A stretch of 64,000 nucleotides of DNA from SHLQ01 sp964610745 (GTDB lineage: Bacteria; Actinomycetota; Acidimicrobiia; Acidimicrobiales; SHLQ01): the NCBI GenBank assembly GCA_964610745.1, contig CAZSYL010000003.1, forward strand, positions 1-64,000. Direction: 5' to 3'. The position numbers and the translations under genes are program-made. This document shows, in pieces, positions 1 to 8,535 of the stretch (the first letter of the stretch is position 1; the number at the start of each line of letters is the position of its first letter). The notes under the pieces were generated by a model, which was not told the origin of the DNA, made no database searches, and saw nothing but the letters and a program-made list of their open reading frames with translations.

Positions 1-87
1 GGTCATGATGACGAAGAGGAAGACGGTCATGATGACGAAGAAGATGGTCATGACGATGACGAGGATGGCCACGGCCACGATGAGGGC
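1..87 (+). repeat. In-frame 21/24-bp repeats coding the His/Asp/Glu loop
   Basis: Successive units ggtcatgatgacgaag..., read in frame, code GHDDEEED, GHDDEED, GHDDDED and a degenerate GHGHDE. The array runs off the left edge, so its full copy number is unknown. It codes the metal-binding loop of the binding protein. Confidence 0.75.
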
Positions 88-621
88 GGCGTAGATCCAC
101 ACTTCTTCACCGACCCAAGCCGTGTCGCTCTTGCAGCCGGGGGCATTGCTGACTTCCTGATCGAGCACGTCGAAGGTATCGACGCAGATGCACTCACCGC
201 TAGCGCCGACGCCTACGTCGATGAACTCAACGCCCTCGACTCGGAGATTGCAGACGTCTTCGCAGGTATCGACGCTGACGACCGGATCCTCGTGACGAAC
301 CATGAGGTATTTGCCTACATGGCAGACCGCTACGGTTTCGAGGTGGTTGGTACCGTCATTCCTGCGACGTCCACCGGAGAGGGCGTCAGCGCTCAGGAGC
401 TTGTGGAACTCGCCGAGGTCATCAGTCACGAAGGCGTCCCTGCGATCTTTGCTGACACGTCGTCGTCCAGCGAACTCGCCGAAACGCTGGCCGCCGAAGT
501 TGGCGACGTCGAAGTCGTCGAGCTATTTTCCGAATCGCTCGGTGACGCTGACTCAGAGGGTGCCACCTACACCGAGATGGTCCGGACGAACGCTGATCGT
601 ATTGCATCGGCCCTGAGCTAA
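1..621 (+). CDS. Metal ABC transporter substrate-binding protein (ZnuA/AztC-like), 5' truncated
   Basis: C-terminal 206 residues of a periplasmic or lipid-anchored zinc/manganese-binding protein (cluster A-I, ZnuA/TroA fold); the start lies left of the window. The first 30 visible residues are a His/Asp/Glu-rich loop with imperfect GHDDEED repeats, the flexible metal-gathering loop typical of zinc-specific members. After it come VDPHFFTDP (metal-ligand His of the N-terminal lobe), LVTNHEVFAYMADRYGF (second-lobe His) and IFADTSSSSELAETLA (conserved acidic ligand region). The permease gene starts 13 bp downstream, so binding protein and permease are co-transcribed. The ATPase should lie to the left. 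Whether Zn or Mn is carried is inferred from the His-rich loop only. Confidence 0.9.
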   Translation, partial: GHDDEEEDGHDDEEDGHDDDEDGHGHDEGGVDPHFFTDPSRVALAAGGIADFLIEHVEGIDADALTASADAYVDELNALDSEIADVFAGIDADDRILVTNHEVFAYMADRYGFEVVGTVIPATSTGEGVSAQELVELAEVISHEGVPAIFADTSSSSELAETLAAEVGDVEVVELFSESLGDADSEGATYTEMVRTNADRIASALS

Positions 622-634
622 AAGGGACAAGGTC

Positions 635-1483
635 GTGGAGTGGGTGCTCGAGGCATTTGAACCGGAGTTCATGCAGCGAGCCCTACTCGGCAGCCTTGTC
701 GCAGTCATTGCGACGTCCTTCGTCGGCACCTGGGTCGTTCTTCGAGGCCTTGCCTTCCTAGGTGATGCACTTGCACACGGAGTCATACCTGGCATTGCTC
801 TAGCGGTGTTGCTGGGGTTCAGCCCGGTGATTGGTGCCTTTGCCGCTGCGATCGTGATGAGTGGCATGGTCAGCGTGGTGTCCAACAGAACCGTGGTTCG
901 AGAGGACACCGCGATCGGTCTGCTCTTTGTGGGCATGCTGTCGCTCGGCATCGTGATCGTCTCACAGGCCCGATCGTTCTCGACCGAGGTCACTGCACTT
1001 CTCTTTGGCGATGTCCTAGGTGTCACCAGCGATGACATTCGCTCTCAGCTCATCGCCACCGCCATCGTTGCAGTGACGACCCTCGTGTTTTACCGTCCCT
1101 TTCTTGCTCTCACGTTCAATCGAGACAAGGCCCAGACGCTCGGCATGCGACCTCAGCTGGCGCAGTCGGTTCTTCTCGCCCTTCTGGCACTGAGCATCGT
1201 CGCTAGCTTCCAAGCGATCGGAACGCTGCTGGTGTTCGGGCTGTTGGTTGGCCCGCCAGCCACTGCAGCGCTCACGGCTCGAAGGGTCCCGGTCATCATG
1301 GTGGTCTCCATGTTGTGGGGGTCGCTCGCGGTGGTTGGCGGACTTCTCGTTAGTTTCCACTACGGGACGGCAGGCGGTGCGAGCATCGCTGGGTTGAGTG
1401 TTGCGCAGTTCTTCGTAGTGCTGGCTGGACGCGAACTCTTCGACGCGAACCGCCGGTCGGTCACGCCGGTTTCAGCTGCCTAA
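635..1483 (+). CDS. Zinc/manganese ABC transporter permease (AztB/ZnuB family)
   Basis: 282-residue polytopic membrane protein of the ABC-3 permease family, which forms the transmembrane channel for the metal delivered by the upstream binding protein. The N-terminal stretch FMQRALLGSL and the motif GTWVVLRGLAFLGDALAHG (about residues 30-48) are characteristic of the family; about 8-9 hydrophobic segments follow, and the length is normal. The GTG start has a good ribosome site (aagggacaagg) and is 13 bp from the preceding stop. The pattern resembles AztB more than classical ZnuB, but this is recognition by eye, so I give no gene symbol. Confidence 0.9.
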   Translation: MEWVLEAFEPEFMQRALLGSLVAVIATSFVGTWVVLRGLAFLGDALAHGVIPGIALAVLLGFSPVIGAFAAAIVMSGMVSVVSNRTVVREDTAIGLLFVGMLSLGIVIVSQARSFSTEVTALLFGDVLGVTSDDIRSQLIATAIVAVTTLVFYRPFLALTFNRDKAQTLGMRPQLAQSVLLALLALSIVASFQAIGTLLVFGLLVGPPATAALTARRVPVIMVVSMLWGSLAVVGGLLVSFHYGTAGGASIAGLSVAQFFVVLAGRELFDANRRSVTPVSAA

Positions 1484-1485
1484 GG

Positions 1486-1527
1486 CGGGTAGTCAGGGGT
1501 CTTCGACCTCTTCCCTAGGACTACCCG
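1486..1527. terminator. Hairpin between convergent genes (terminator-like)
   Basis: CGGGTAGTC (1486-1494) pairs perfectly with GACTACCCG (1519-1527), and AGGG/CCCT continue the stem inside. It starts 3 bp after the permease stop and faces the convergent desaturase gene. There is no clear T-tract, so intrinsic termination is inferred from position and stem strength only. Confidence 0.5.
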
Positions 1528-1685
1528 AGGCGCCGGTAGACACCTTGGAGACTTTCACAACGAGTACGTCGCCCCCCAGCACTGACCGAGCAACCAGACA
1601 CTCCGGTACCGGTGGAAACGACCATCACGGTGGTCCTTGGTGTCGACGACCCGCTCGTGCCGCTCATCGACTGCAGAACCAAGAC

Positions 1686-2477
1686 TCAGGTCTTGATGTA
1701 TTCGCTCGGGATTCGGTCGACGAGGGTGGCGTGGAGTTCGGGCAGCTTCGACCAGTGGACGCCTTGGCGGTAATGGTGGGCGGTGTGGTAGCCGAGGTTT
1801 CCGGTGAGAATGTTGCGGATCTTGTAGGTGTAGTTGTGTGAGGCGAGCATGTGGTCGTCGGTATCGAGCCCGGCGTGGTGGTGGTAGGTCGCTGCCACGG
1901 TCATTGTCAACGACGTGATCATCGGGAACACGAACAGGAAGAGTCCGTTCACGGGATTGAGGGCGACGAGAACGATGAGGATCGCAAGCGTCAGTAGTCC
2001 GTAGCCAACGAACTCTCGGCGCAAGCGCGGATGGTTGGCACCCACAGCGAAGGCTCGCTGGTACGCGGTGAGAGCGGTCACCGCGGTGTACATCACGTAG
2101 CCGTATTGGGCACCCGAACGGCGACGCCAACGACTCTCGTCCAGATCCTGGTCGAGGTAGTTCTTGTGATGCCCATGGACATGATGCAGAGTCCATGCGT
2201 GTGTTGTGGCTCCGGTGTGGAAAGCGAACGACAGCTCGAGGAGGCGGTTGAGACGCTTGTTGCGAAACATCGGAACGTGCTGATGATGGTGGTTCCACGC
2301 GCTAACCATTCCCTTGACCGGGATCATGACCGCCCAGTAGGCGAGCAGTATCCAAATGTTGTCGAGGGCGAGGTACAGCGCGAAGTCGATGGCGGTGAGC
2401 GTGAAGAACACCGCAACAGGTAGTCGATCAGCTTTGTACTTGAGAATCTGCAACAGCCCGGTCCTTGAGCGAATCAA
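1686..2477 (-). CDS. Membrane fatty acid desaturase
   Basis: 263-residue integral membrane di-iron desaturase. All three histidine boxes are visible: WNHHHQHVPMF (about residue 61), HHVHGHHKN (about 98) and HTAHH (about 234), separated by hydrophobic pairs. Such enzymes insert double bonds into acyl chains using O2 and reduced ferredoxin or similar donors; the substrate cannot be told from sequence. Short for the family, which fits a minimal bacterial type. The assigned start is a TTG (codes MIRSRTG...), with no in-frame ATG nearby. It lies 52 bp downstream of the transglycosylase gene on the same strand. A small inverted repeat (CAAGAC...GTCTTG, 1679-1694) spans the stop codon. Confidence 0.85.
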   Translation of the reverse strand: MIRSRTGLLQILKYKADRLPVAVFFTLTAIDFALYLALDNIWILLAYWAVMIPVKGMVSAWNHHHQHVPMFRNKRLNRLLELSFAFHTGATTHAWTLHHVHGHHKNYLDQDLDESRWRRRSGAQYGYVMYTAVTALTAYQRAFAVGANHPRLRREFVGYGLLTLAILIVLVALNPVNGLFLFVFPMITSLTMTVAATYHHHAGLDTDDHMLASHNYTYKIRNILTGNLGYHTAHHYRQGVHWSKLPELHATLVDRIPSEYIKT

Positions 2478-2529
2478 CTCTCGATCATAGCCTCGCGGTC
2501 AGGGGTTGGGGTGACAGTATTCGTGACGG

Positions 2530-4275
2530 TTATTCGTTGTTCGACACGTCGGTCTCAGCGCCTGGTTCGGTCGCGGCGATTGCGCCTGGAACGGAGTTCT
2601 CGGCAGCATCCGCGTCGAGGCCCGCTTCTTCGGCAGCGAGTGCTGCAGCGGCTTCTGCTGCCGCCTCTGCCTCGGCCTGGGCAGCCAGCTGTTCGGGGGT
2701 TGGAAGTTCGGCAAAGACTGCAAAAGCCTGGCTTTCCGGTGCCACATCCAGCTGGCGGTGGTACAAACGCCCGACGCGGGTCACGTTTGCGGAGTAGACG
2801 AGGTCTTGGTTGTAGGCAAAGTACGCGCGCTGCTCTCCGGTCGTTGTCAGCATCGAGCCTGGAGCGTCGCAGAGAAGCCGCGCGGAGCCGAGCGCAGCGT
2901 CGTAGATGTTCTGGGGGTCCGTGACACCGTCTCCGTCACCGTCGGAGCCGTAGAGGTCCCAGGTCGTGGGAATGAACTGCATCGGGCCAACCGCCCGGTC
3001 GTACACGGTGTCGCCATCAAGCGCGCCGTTGTCGCTATCACGGATGACTGCGAGGGAGCCTCCTCCAGCAAGGTTTCGTCCATCGAGCCGGAGGCCGCGG
3101 ATGTCTTCGGTCGTGTGTCCGTTGGCGTCGAGGGTCGAGTTGCCGAAGTACCCGTGGATGCTCTCGATTCGACCGATCCCGGCGAGCTGAGACCAGTGGA
3201 TTCCGCAACCCGGGTCTTCAGTGGCGAGCGTGCGGGTTGCGCGGACATAGGCGTTGAGCGCAACGAGGGGGATGTCTGTGCCTGTCACGAACGCGGACAG
3301 GCGCTGATGGTACGCCACCTGGTACTGCGCAGCGGTCACTTCGGTGAACTCCAACGTGCCCTCAATGATCGTCTCGATTTCGCGACCGCGTGCCTCGAAC
3401 GCAGCGATCTCGGTTCGAAGACTGGAACGAGTGTCGTTCTGCAGAACGATCTCGCCTTCGAGCACCTCGATGTCGGCCCTGCGCTCAGCGTTCGCAGCTT
3501 CGACGGGTGCGAGCTCGGCGGCGAGATCTTCACGTCGTTGTTCGCTCTCGCGAATGAGCGCGAGAAGGGCTTCAATATCGTCTCGCTGGAACTCGCGTAC
3601 CTCAGCTGTGAGGATGCGGCGTTCGACGACCGCCAGCGATTCAGGTTCGGTGAGGATTGTTTCGAGGGCCTCATCCTCGCCGGTGAATGCTTGGATTGCG
3701 AGCTCGACTATGGCTCCATTGATTTCGGTGATCTCGCCCCGTAGACGGGCTTGTTCCGCGATCTCTGCGTCGTCGGCGCTAATGATCTGGTCAATCTCGC
3801 GTTCGGCGGCAGCAATGTCATCCTCGATCGAGTCGATCTGACTGCGAGTGTCAGCAATGACGTTTGCCGCTCGATCGATCGCCGTTTCGTTGTCGGCGAT
3901 ACTTTGATTCACGGTCGAGAGTGCAAGTTCACCGGTTGCGACCGCCTGAAGCGCGCGGAGGTGATGCTCGGTCTCGGTCGATAGGTCGATAGCGTCGCTC
4001 ACTCCGAAGTTCTCGAGTCCGGACTCAAAGACGGGACTTTCGTGAAGGCTGGTGAAATCAAACGCTGGCACCGCGGCCAGGGGCTCGTCCGCGAGTTCGA
4101 ATTGCTCTATTGGGTCAGTCCACTCCTGCGAGAGCAACTCAGCGTCAATTTCAAGTCCCTGCACTGGATCAATCTCTGATTGGCCGAACAGCGCGGGAAG
4201 AGCCCAGATCTGCCCCACGAGCGCGAGGGGCACGAGAATGAGTAGAACCGCCCGAATGGCAGCGCGCCGTTTCAT
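2530..4275 (-). CDS. Coiled-coil lytic murein transglycosylase (MltB/SLT_2-like)
   Basis: 581-residue exported wall hydrolase. An N-terminal signal/anchor segment (residues 7-30) is followed by a long acidic coiled-coil region (about 100-310). A lytic transglycosylase domain then spans about 330-520, with the catalytic Glu in GIGRIESIHG (E371) and the family signature GPMQFIPTTWDLYG. DGDGDGVTDPQNIYDA resembles a calcium-loop insertion. The C-terminal 60 residues are Ala/Glu-rich and low in complexity. It should cleave the MurNAc-GlcNAc bond to 1,6-anhydro ends during wall growth. The coiled coil recalls RipA/EnvC-type regulators that hold such enzymes inactive (inference). It is 69 bp downstream of the bcp gene on the same strand. 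Confidence 0.88.
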   Translation of the reverse strand: MKRRAAIRAVLLILVPLALVGQIWALPALFGQSEIDPVQGLEIDAELLSQEWTDPIEQFELADEPLAAVPAFDFTSLHESPVFESGLENFGVSDAIDLSTETEHHLRALQAVATGELALSTVNQSIADNETAIDRAANVIADTRSQIDSIEDDIAAAEREIDQIISADDAEIAEQARLRGEITEINGAIVELAIQAFTGEDEALETILTEPESLAVVERRILTAEVREFQRDDIEALLALIRESEQRREDLAAELAPVEAANAERRADIEVLEGEIVLQNDTRSSLRTEIAAFEARGREIETIIEGTLEFTEVTAAQYQVAYHQRLSAFVTGTDIPLVALNAYVRATRTLATEDPGCGIHWSQLAGIGRIESIHGYFGNSTLDANGHTTEDIRGLRLDGRNLAGGGSLAVIRDSDNGALDGDTVYDRAVGPMQFIPTTWDLYGSDGDGDGVTDPQNIYDAALGSARLLCDAPGSMLTTTGEQRAYFAYNQDLVYSANVTRVGRLYHRQLDVAPESQAFAVFAELPTPEQLAAQAEAEAAAEAAAALAAEEAGLDADAAENSVPGAIAATEPGAETDVSNNE

Positions 4276-4344
4276 CCCAGAGTTTTCGGCGCTTTGCCGG
4301 TCGAACTGTACTGATCGGTTCGGCCCCCACTGGGGACCCGACGC

Positions 4345-4815
4345 TTATAGCTTCGAGATGATCTCGTCGGCGTGTTCTTTGACCCGTGGTCGCTTGAAGA
4401 CGTGCTGGATCACGCCCGATTCGTTGATAAGAAATGTGGTGCGCTGGAGGCCCATAAAGACCTTCCCGTAGTTCTTCTTTTCTCCCCACACTCCGTAGGA
4501 GTCAATGATCTTGTGGTCTGGGTCGGCGAGCAGTGGAAAGGGTAGGTCGTGCTTGTCGCTGAAGCTCTCGTGGCTGTCCAGGTCATCGGGGGAGACCCCA
4601 ACGACGGCGATGCCATGTTCAGCGAGGAGATCGAGGTTGTCTCGGAGGTTGCAGACCTGGTTGGTGCATCCGGGGGTCATGTCCTTCGGGTAGAAAAACA
4701 GGGCGAGCTTGTGTCCCTTGAAGTCGGACAACTTCACCTTGGTCCCATCGAAGGTCACCCCTGAAAAGTTGGGCGCCAACGTTCCGGACTCGAGTGGATT
4801 TGGTTTCTCAGCCAT
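4345..4815 (-). CDS. bcp: Thioredoxin-dependent thiol peroxidase (Bcp/PrxQ)
   Basis: 156-residue cytoplasmic peroxiredoxin of the BCP/PrxQ class that reduces H2O2 and organic hydroperoxides with thioredoxin as donor. The peroxidatic Cys is C50 in DMTPGCTNQVC, and the resolving Cys is C55, five residues on, the atypical 2-Cys arrangement of this class. YPKDMTPG and LLADPDHKIIDSYGVWG are family landmarks. Full length. The ATG start is preceded by AGGATC. It lies 39 bp downstream of the YiaA/B-like gene and upstream of the transglycosylase gene, all on the minus strand, so a three-gene unit is possible. Confidence 0.95.
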   Translation of the reverse strand: MAEKPNPLESGTLAPNFSGVTFDGTKVKLSDFKGHKLALFFYPKDMTPGCTNQVCNLRDNLDLLAEHGIAVVGVSPDDLDSHESFSDKHDLPFPLLADPDHKIIDSYGVWGEKKNYGKVFMGLQRTTFLINESGVIQHVFKRPRVKEHADEIISKL

Positions 4816-4854
4816 GGCCGCTGATCCTACCGTCCGCCGTTGTACGGGCGCTCG

Positions 4855-5148
4855 CTAGTAACTGCCAACGGTTGGAGCGGTGTCCATGAGCAGCTTTTCC
4901 ACCTTCGCGTTCTCAACTTTGCTGGTGACCTTGCTGCCTTCATGAACGTCGCGGATGGTCTTCGACATCGTGATGGTCGAGCCAATGAGCGCAAGGACAC
5001 CCAGCCCCATAAACGCTCGGATCCAGGCATCCACAGGCATAGCCCAGATGGCAATGCCCATCGCCGTCGCGGTCAGTGCGAAGTTCAGCTGTGTGAAGGC
5101 GACCCACGCGGACGAGTGCATTGAAGAATTATCGGGTTCCCAGTTCAT
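4855..5148 (-). CDS. YiaA/YiaB-family inner membrane protein
   Basis: 97-residue protein with two hydrophobic helices (about residues 15-40 and 45-62) and the YiaA/B signature WVAFTQLNFALTATAMGIAIW followed by KTIRDVHE. These two-helix proteins are widespread and lack a firm function. The ATG start has AAGGAAC eight bases upstream. It is the first gene of the minus-strand run with bcp, and is divergent from the diguanylate cyclase gene across 205 bp. Confidence 0.8.
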   Translation of the reverse strand: MNWEPDNSSMHSSAWVAFTQLNFALTATAMGIAIWAMPVDAWIRAFMGLGVLALIGSTITMSKTIRDVHEGSKVTSKVENAKVEKLLMDTAPTVGSY

Positions 5149-5353
5149 GGTGTTGTTCCTTACTGATCATTTGGTTTGATCTTGCGGGTTGATTTGGTGC
5201 TGATGATGCCTACGAGCACCGTCCATTAGGTGAGAAGCCCACGGTACGGGTCTTCACTGCGAACAACGGGAGGGGAAATCCCTCAAAGACGCCTAGGGAA
5301 ACGAAAAAGCGACTAGTTGCGCTCCAGTTTTTGCGGATTACGCCGACCAACAG
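5149..5353. promoter_or_regulatory. Divergent promoter region (yiaAB-like / GGDEF gene)
   Basis: 205 bp between two divergent genes, so both promoters must lie here. A short inverted repeat GAGGG-GAAAT-CCCTC sits at about 5272-5286 and a repeated ttgattt/ttggt stretch at 5170-5200. I see no confident -35/-10 pair and no riboswitch consensus. Confidence 0.4.
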
Positions 5354-6454
5354 ATGGTGGAAGATCACTCAGACTTGTGCTGCGAACGCGAACGGAACCG
5401 AATTGCTGCGGTCTATCGACGGTTCGTCGCAGCGGTCATTCAACTTGGCGATCTTGCCCATGAGTCCGACAGCGATGATGACTTCTACCACCAACTCCTC
5501 GAGCTCGCGATCGAAGTCGTGCCAGGTGCTGAGGCAGGTAGCTTTCAGCTCACGGTGGAAGGTACGACGCATTTTCGCTTCATCGCTGCTGTCGGTTTTG
5601 ATCTCGAGGCGCTCCAGAAGCGGACGCTCGACAAGGCGTACCTGTTTCGAGATATCGAAACGCCCAAGGCAGAGATCATCCATGCGATCGGAATAAAGGC
5701 AAAGTCTCGGGAAGTGGTCGAGTGGATGGAGGAGGCGGGTCGAGCGTACGAGATCAAGTCCACTCTGTCGGCGCCGGTCATCGTCGATGGTCAAACCGTC
5801 GCGTTCTGGGCACTTGACAACTTTGAGAGCTTTGATGCCTTTGACGAGTCCGCACTCGAAATGATGACTGTGATGGCACAGTTCGTCGGTGGACTGTTCG
5901 CCCGCCGGAAACTGGAAGCGCAGCTCCGTGAGGAACGAGAGACGCTTCGACGTTTGGCTACCTGTGATCCCCTTACCGGTCTTCCCAATAGGCGCGAGTT
6001 TGTCTCGCGCCTCGAGAGTTCGCTCGTGTCGGCGGCAGCGAAGCACCGGGCCTCGGCGGTCTTGTTCATCGACCTCGACGACCTGAAACAGATGAACGAC
6101 TCACACGGCCACGACTTTGGAGACAAGGTCCTCGTTGGTGTCGGCCAGCGGATTCAGAGCGCCCTTCGGTCCGGGGACATCGTTGCGCGTTGGGGCGGAG
6201 ATGAGTTTCTTGTCCTGCTCGCACGCGTGGATTCGCCCGAAGAGGCTTCGATGGCCGGTGAGCGCGTAATCGCGTCCTTGGGCGAACCGCTCGACTTGGG
6301 AGGGGAAGTCAACCACTCGGTCTCACTCAGCGTCGGTGTCGGCTGGAGTTTTGACAGTCGGGTCTCAGCCGATGCGTTGATACGCGTGGCCGACGAAGCC
6401 TTGTACGAGGCCAAATCCAGTTGCAAGGGTTGTTTGAGGTTGCACAAGGTCTGA
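5354..6454 (+). CDS. GAF-GGDEF diguanylate cyclase
   Basis: 366-residue soluble signalling protein. A GAF-like sensor domain spans about residues 40-190 and a GGDEF domain about 200-365. The intact active-site loop GGDEF is at 281-285, and the inhibitory I-site RxxD (RSGD, 272-275) lies exactly five residues before it. The enzyme should therefore make cyclic di-GMP from two GTP and be product-inhibited. No membrane segment is present, so the GAF domain probably senses a cytoplasmic ligand or redox state. The start is the ATG at 5354; an internal Met further in would remove part of the GAF. No EAL/HD-GYP partner is seen in the window. Confidence 0.92.
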   Translation: MVEDHSDLCCERERNRIAAVYRRFVAAVIQLGDLAHESDSDDDFYHQLLELAIEVVPGAEAGSFQLTVEGTTHFRFIAAVGFDLEALQKRTLDKAYLFRDIETPKAEIIHAIGIKAKSREVVEWMEEAGRAYEIKSTLSAPVIVDGQTVAFWALDNFESFDAFDESALEMMTVMAQFVGGLFARRKLEAQLREERETLRRLATCDPLTGLPNRREFVSRLESSLVSAAAKHRASAVLFIDLDDLKQMNDSHGHDFGDKVLVGVGQRIQSALRSGDIVARWGGDEFLVLLARVDSPEEASMAGERVIASLGEPLDLGGEVNHSVSLSVGVGWSFDSRVSADALIRVADEALYEAKSSCKGCLRLHKV

Positions 6455-6494
6455 GCAACCTGCGAGCCGACGACCCATGGCAGACTGATGGAGC

Positions 6495-7352
6495 ATGAGC
6501 AGCGAGCACACCAACGACCGCGACGTCCTTCGAGAGCACATTGGCCGAACACAGACGCAGGTCGAGACAGTATCTACCGAGTGGTGCAACCGGCTCGAAC
6601 TCGCACTTGACCGAGAGGCCGTTCTAAACGCAGGCGATCCCTTGCCGCCATTGTGGCACTTCATAACCCATCCACCGTTGATCAAGACCTCGGCGCTCGA
6701 TGTTGATGGTCACGCAAAGCGGGGCGTCTTTCTTCCTCCCGTTGCCTTACCCCGGCGAATGTGGGCTGGCAGTCGGTTCGAGTTCTATGCGGATATTCTT
6801 CTCGGCGACGAAGTGACCAAGCAGTCGACCATCGGAGCGGTCGACGCAAAACAAGGACGCAGTGGACAGCTGTGTTTTGTCACGGTGAAGCACGAGCTAT
6901 CGGTAACCGGAGACGTCCGCCTCGTCGAAGAACAGGATCTCGTGTTCCGCGAGGCACCGGCGCCGGGTGCATCAACGCCTGCGCCCAAACCCGCCCCGGT
7001 CGAGCGCGACTTTAGTCGGCTCGTAACTCCATCGGAGGTCCTGCTGTTTCGGTACTCCGCGCTCACCTTTAACAGTCACAGAATTCACTACGACCGCGAC
7101 TACGCCTGTGGCGTCGAGGGTTATCCGGGCCTCGTATTCCACGGACCGTTGGCAGCAACCTTGCTCGCAGACCTCGCAGTCCGCGAAACGGGGGAGCGGT
7201 TGGGATCCTTCTCGTTCAGGGCCATGGCTCCGCTGTTCGACACTGATCCGTTCACGATCGCTGGGGTACGTGAAGGATCGGAAGTCCGACTCTGGGCACA
7301 GACTCCCGATGGTGGCGTCGCAATGTCGGCGACGGGAGTTCTCCGTTCCTAA
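6495..7352 (+). CDS. MaoC-like FAS1-type acyl dehydratase (HTD2/mesaconyl-CoA hydratase-like)
   Basis: 285-residue double-hotdog protein of the HTD2-like/mesaconyl-C4-CoA hydratase group, which hydrates or dehydrates 2-enoyl-CoA thioesters. The C-terminal hotdog carries the signature FRYSALTFNSHRIHYDRDYA (about 191-210) with the hydratase Asp/His region, then EGYPGLVFHGPL. The N-terminal half is the degenerate hotdog, and a Pro/Ala linker (about 155-170) joins the two. GGAG lies just upstream of the ATG. The neighbours (GGDEF upstream, uridine phosphorylase downstream) give no pathway, so the acyl substrate stays open. Confidence 0.85.
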   Translation: MSSEHTNDRDVLREHIGRTQTQVETVSTEWCNRLELALDREAVLNAGDPLPPLWHFITHPPLIKTSALDVDGHAKRGVFLPPVALPRRMWAGSRFEFYADILLGDEVTKQSTIGAVDAKQGRSGQLCFVTVKHELSVTGDVRLVEEQDLVFREAPAPGASTPAPKPAPVERDFSRLVTPSEVLLFRYSALTFNSHRIHYDRDYACGVEGYPGLVFHGPLAATLLADLAVRETGERLGSFSFRAMAPLFDTDPFTIAGVREGSEVRLWAQTPDGGVAMSATGVLRS

Positions 7353-7484
7353 GCCTCACTGCGCGAACGACGTGTTCTCGTTGCCCGGACTGGAGCGGTC
7401 CAGACCAGCGGTTTCGCACATATCTCCACCTCGTCAGCGTCGGGGTACTGGTGGGGTCCGTACGGACTGCTACGGTCACGCGAC

Positions 7485-8243
7485 ATGGCAGAGACCTATC
7501 ACCTCGATCTTGATCGTTCGATGCTCGAGGGAGCGACGCTCGCGATCGTGCCTGGCGAACCAGCACGGGTGGAGCGCATTGCAGCTCTCCTCGACGATCC
7601 GCGCCCGCTCGCCGCACAGCGCGAGTTCACAACATGGATCGGGTACCTGAGCAACACACCCATTGTGGTGACCTCGACGGGGATAGGCGGACCATCGACA
7701 TCGATTGCCGTGGAGGAACTTGCTCAACTAGGCGTTCGCACGTTCCTGCGCGTGGGAACCACGGGAGGAATCCAACCCGAAGTCACCAATGGGCACCTGA
7801 TCGTTACGACCGCTTCCTTGCGCCTCGACGGCGCAAGCCAGCACTTTGCTCCGCCGGAGTTTCCAGCGGTTGCCGATTTCGCGTGTACCAGGGCACTGGT
7901 CGAGTCCGCAGAGGTTCATGGTGTGACCGTCCATACCGGAATCACCGCGTCGAGCGACACCTTCTACCCGGGCCAGGAGCGCTACGACACGTTCTCAGGT
8001 CGCGTCGTCGAACGATTTCGGGGTTCGCTCGAGGAATGGCGGTCGATGGGCATCCTCAACTACGAAATGGAATCGGCGACGCTTCTGACTATGTGTGCGA
8101 GTTCCGGCTTGCGAGCTGGATGCATTGCTGGCGTCGTCGTGAACCGGGGAGATCAAGAAACGCCGGATCACGAAGTGGTGGCCAAGACCGAGCGCGACGC
8201 CATCGAAGTGGTCGTTGCAGCAGCACAGAAACTACTCCGCTGA
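7485..8243 (+). CDS. udp: Uridine phosphorylase
   Basis: 252-residue nucleoside phosphorylase (NP-I family) that splits uridine with phosphate to uracil and ribose-1-phosphate in pyrimidine salvage. Visible motifs are IVPGEPARVERIA (phosphate-binding Arg), RVGTTGGIQPEV (family signature), a uracil-specific loop around QERYDTFSG, and NYEMESATLL (Glu/Met/Glu contacting ribose). Length matches E. coli Udp. The ATG at 7485 follows a 132-bp intergenic stretch likely to hold its promoter. A strong hairpin (8295-8324) lies 51 bp after the stop. Confidence 0.92.
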   Translation: MAETYHLDLDRSMLEGATLAIVPGEPARVERIAALLDDPRPLAAQREFTTWIGYLSNTPIVVTSTGIGGPSTSIAVEELAQLGVRTFLRVGTTGGIQPEVTNGHLIVTTASLRLDGASQHFAPPEFPAVADFACTRALVESAEVHGVTVHTGITASSDTFYPGQERYDTFSGRVVERFRGSLEEWRSMGILNYEMESATLLTMCASSGLRAGCIAGVVVNRGDQETPDHEVVAKTERDAIEVVVAAAQKLLR

Positions 8244-8535
8244 GCACGGCGTCTGCGAGGACTGTTCTTGCGCAGCGTTGTCAGTGAAGTGCTCCGGTCA
8301 GGGGCCCGCCTTACCCCCTGACCGAAGCTTCTGCTGACCTGGGAGCCAGCGTTTCCCGCCTTCAAACCATTCATCGAACGACACTGCGATTTGCTGTCGC
8401 GAAAGCCGAAATTTCTTTTTGTGCCGCCGACGGGGCACATGAGTGGACAGGAACGGTCGAGACATACCCAGATCTTCACGGGGCTTTCGCAGATCTTAAG
8501 GCCAGCGGGCAGCAGGTCTCAGTACCGTTAAGGGT
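8244..8535 (+). promoter_or_regulatory. 292-bp intergenic leader holding conserved element copy A
   Basis: Region between uridine phosphorylase and the DUF1624-type gene. It holds the conserved element at 8291-8430 and then about 100 bp with no recognised signal before the GTG start. The length and structure suggest a long 5' leader for the downstream gene, or a small RNA. No coding potential is evident. Confidence 0.5.
8291..8430 (+). repeat. Conserved intergenic element, copy A
   Basis: A stem CGGTCAGGGG/CCCCTGACCG (8295-8304 with 8315-8324) is followed by GCCAGCG, CATCGAA (8372), GCTGTCGCGAA (8393), AAATTTC (8409) and TTTTTG. The same blocks recur at 56537-56670. The last three blocks have identical spacing in both copies (21 nt from CATCGAA to GCTGTCGCGAA, then 5 nt to AAATTTC), while the intervening bases differ. 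That pattern suggests selection rather than recent duplication. I recognise no riboswitch or ncRNA consensus; orientation is not settled. Confidence 0.65.

Noticed and set aside
2758..3744. 328-codon plus-strand open frame
   Set aside because: Antisense shadow of the transglycosylase gene; the minus-strand product has clear domains and a catalytic Glu.
5264..5300. Riboswitch (c-di-GMP type) before the GGDEF gene
   Set aside because: Only a 5-bp inverted repeat is present; the conserved bases of GEMM-type riboswitches are missing.
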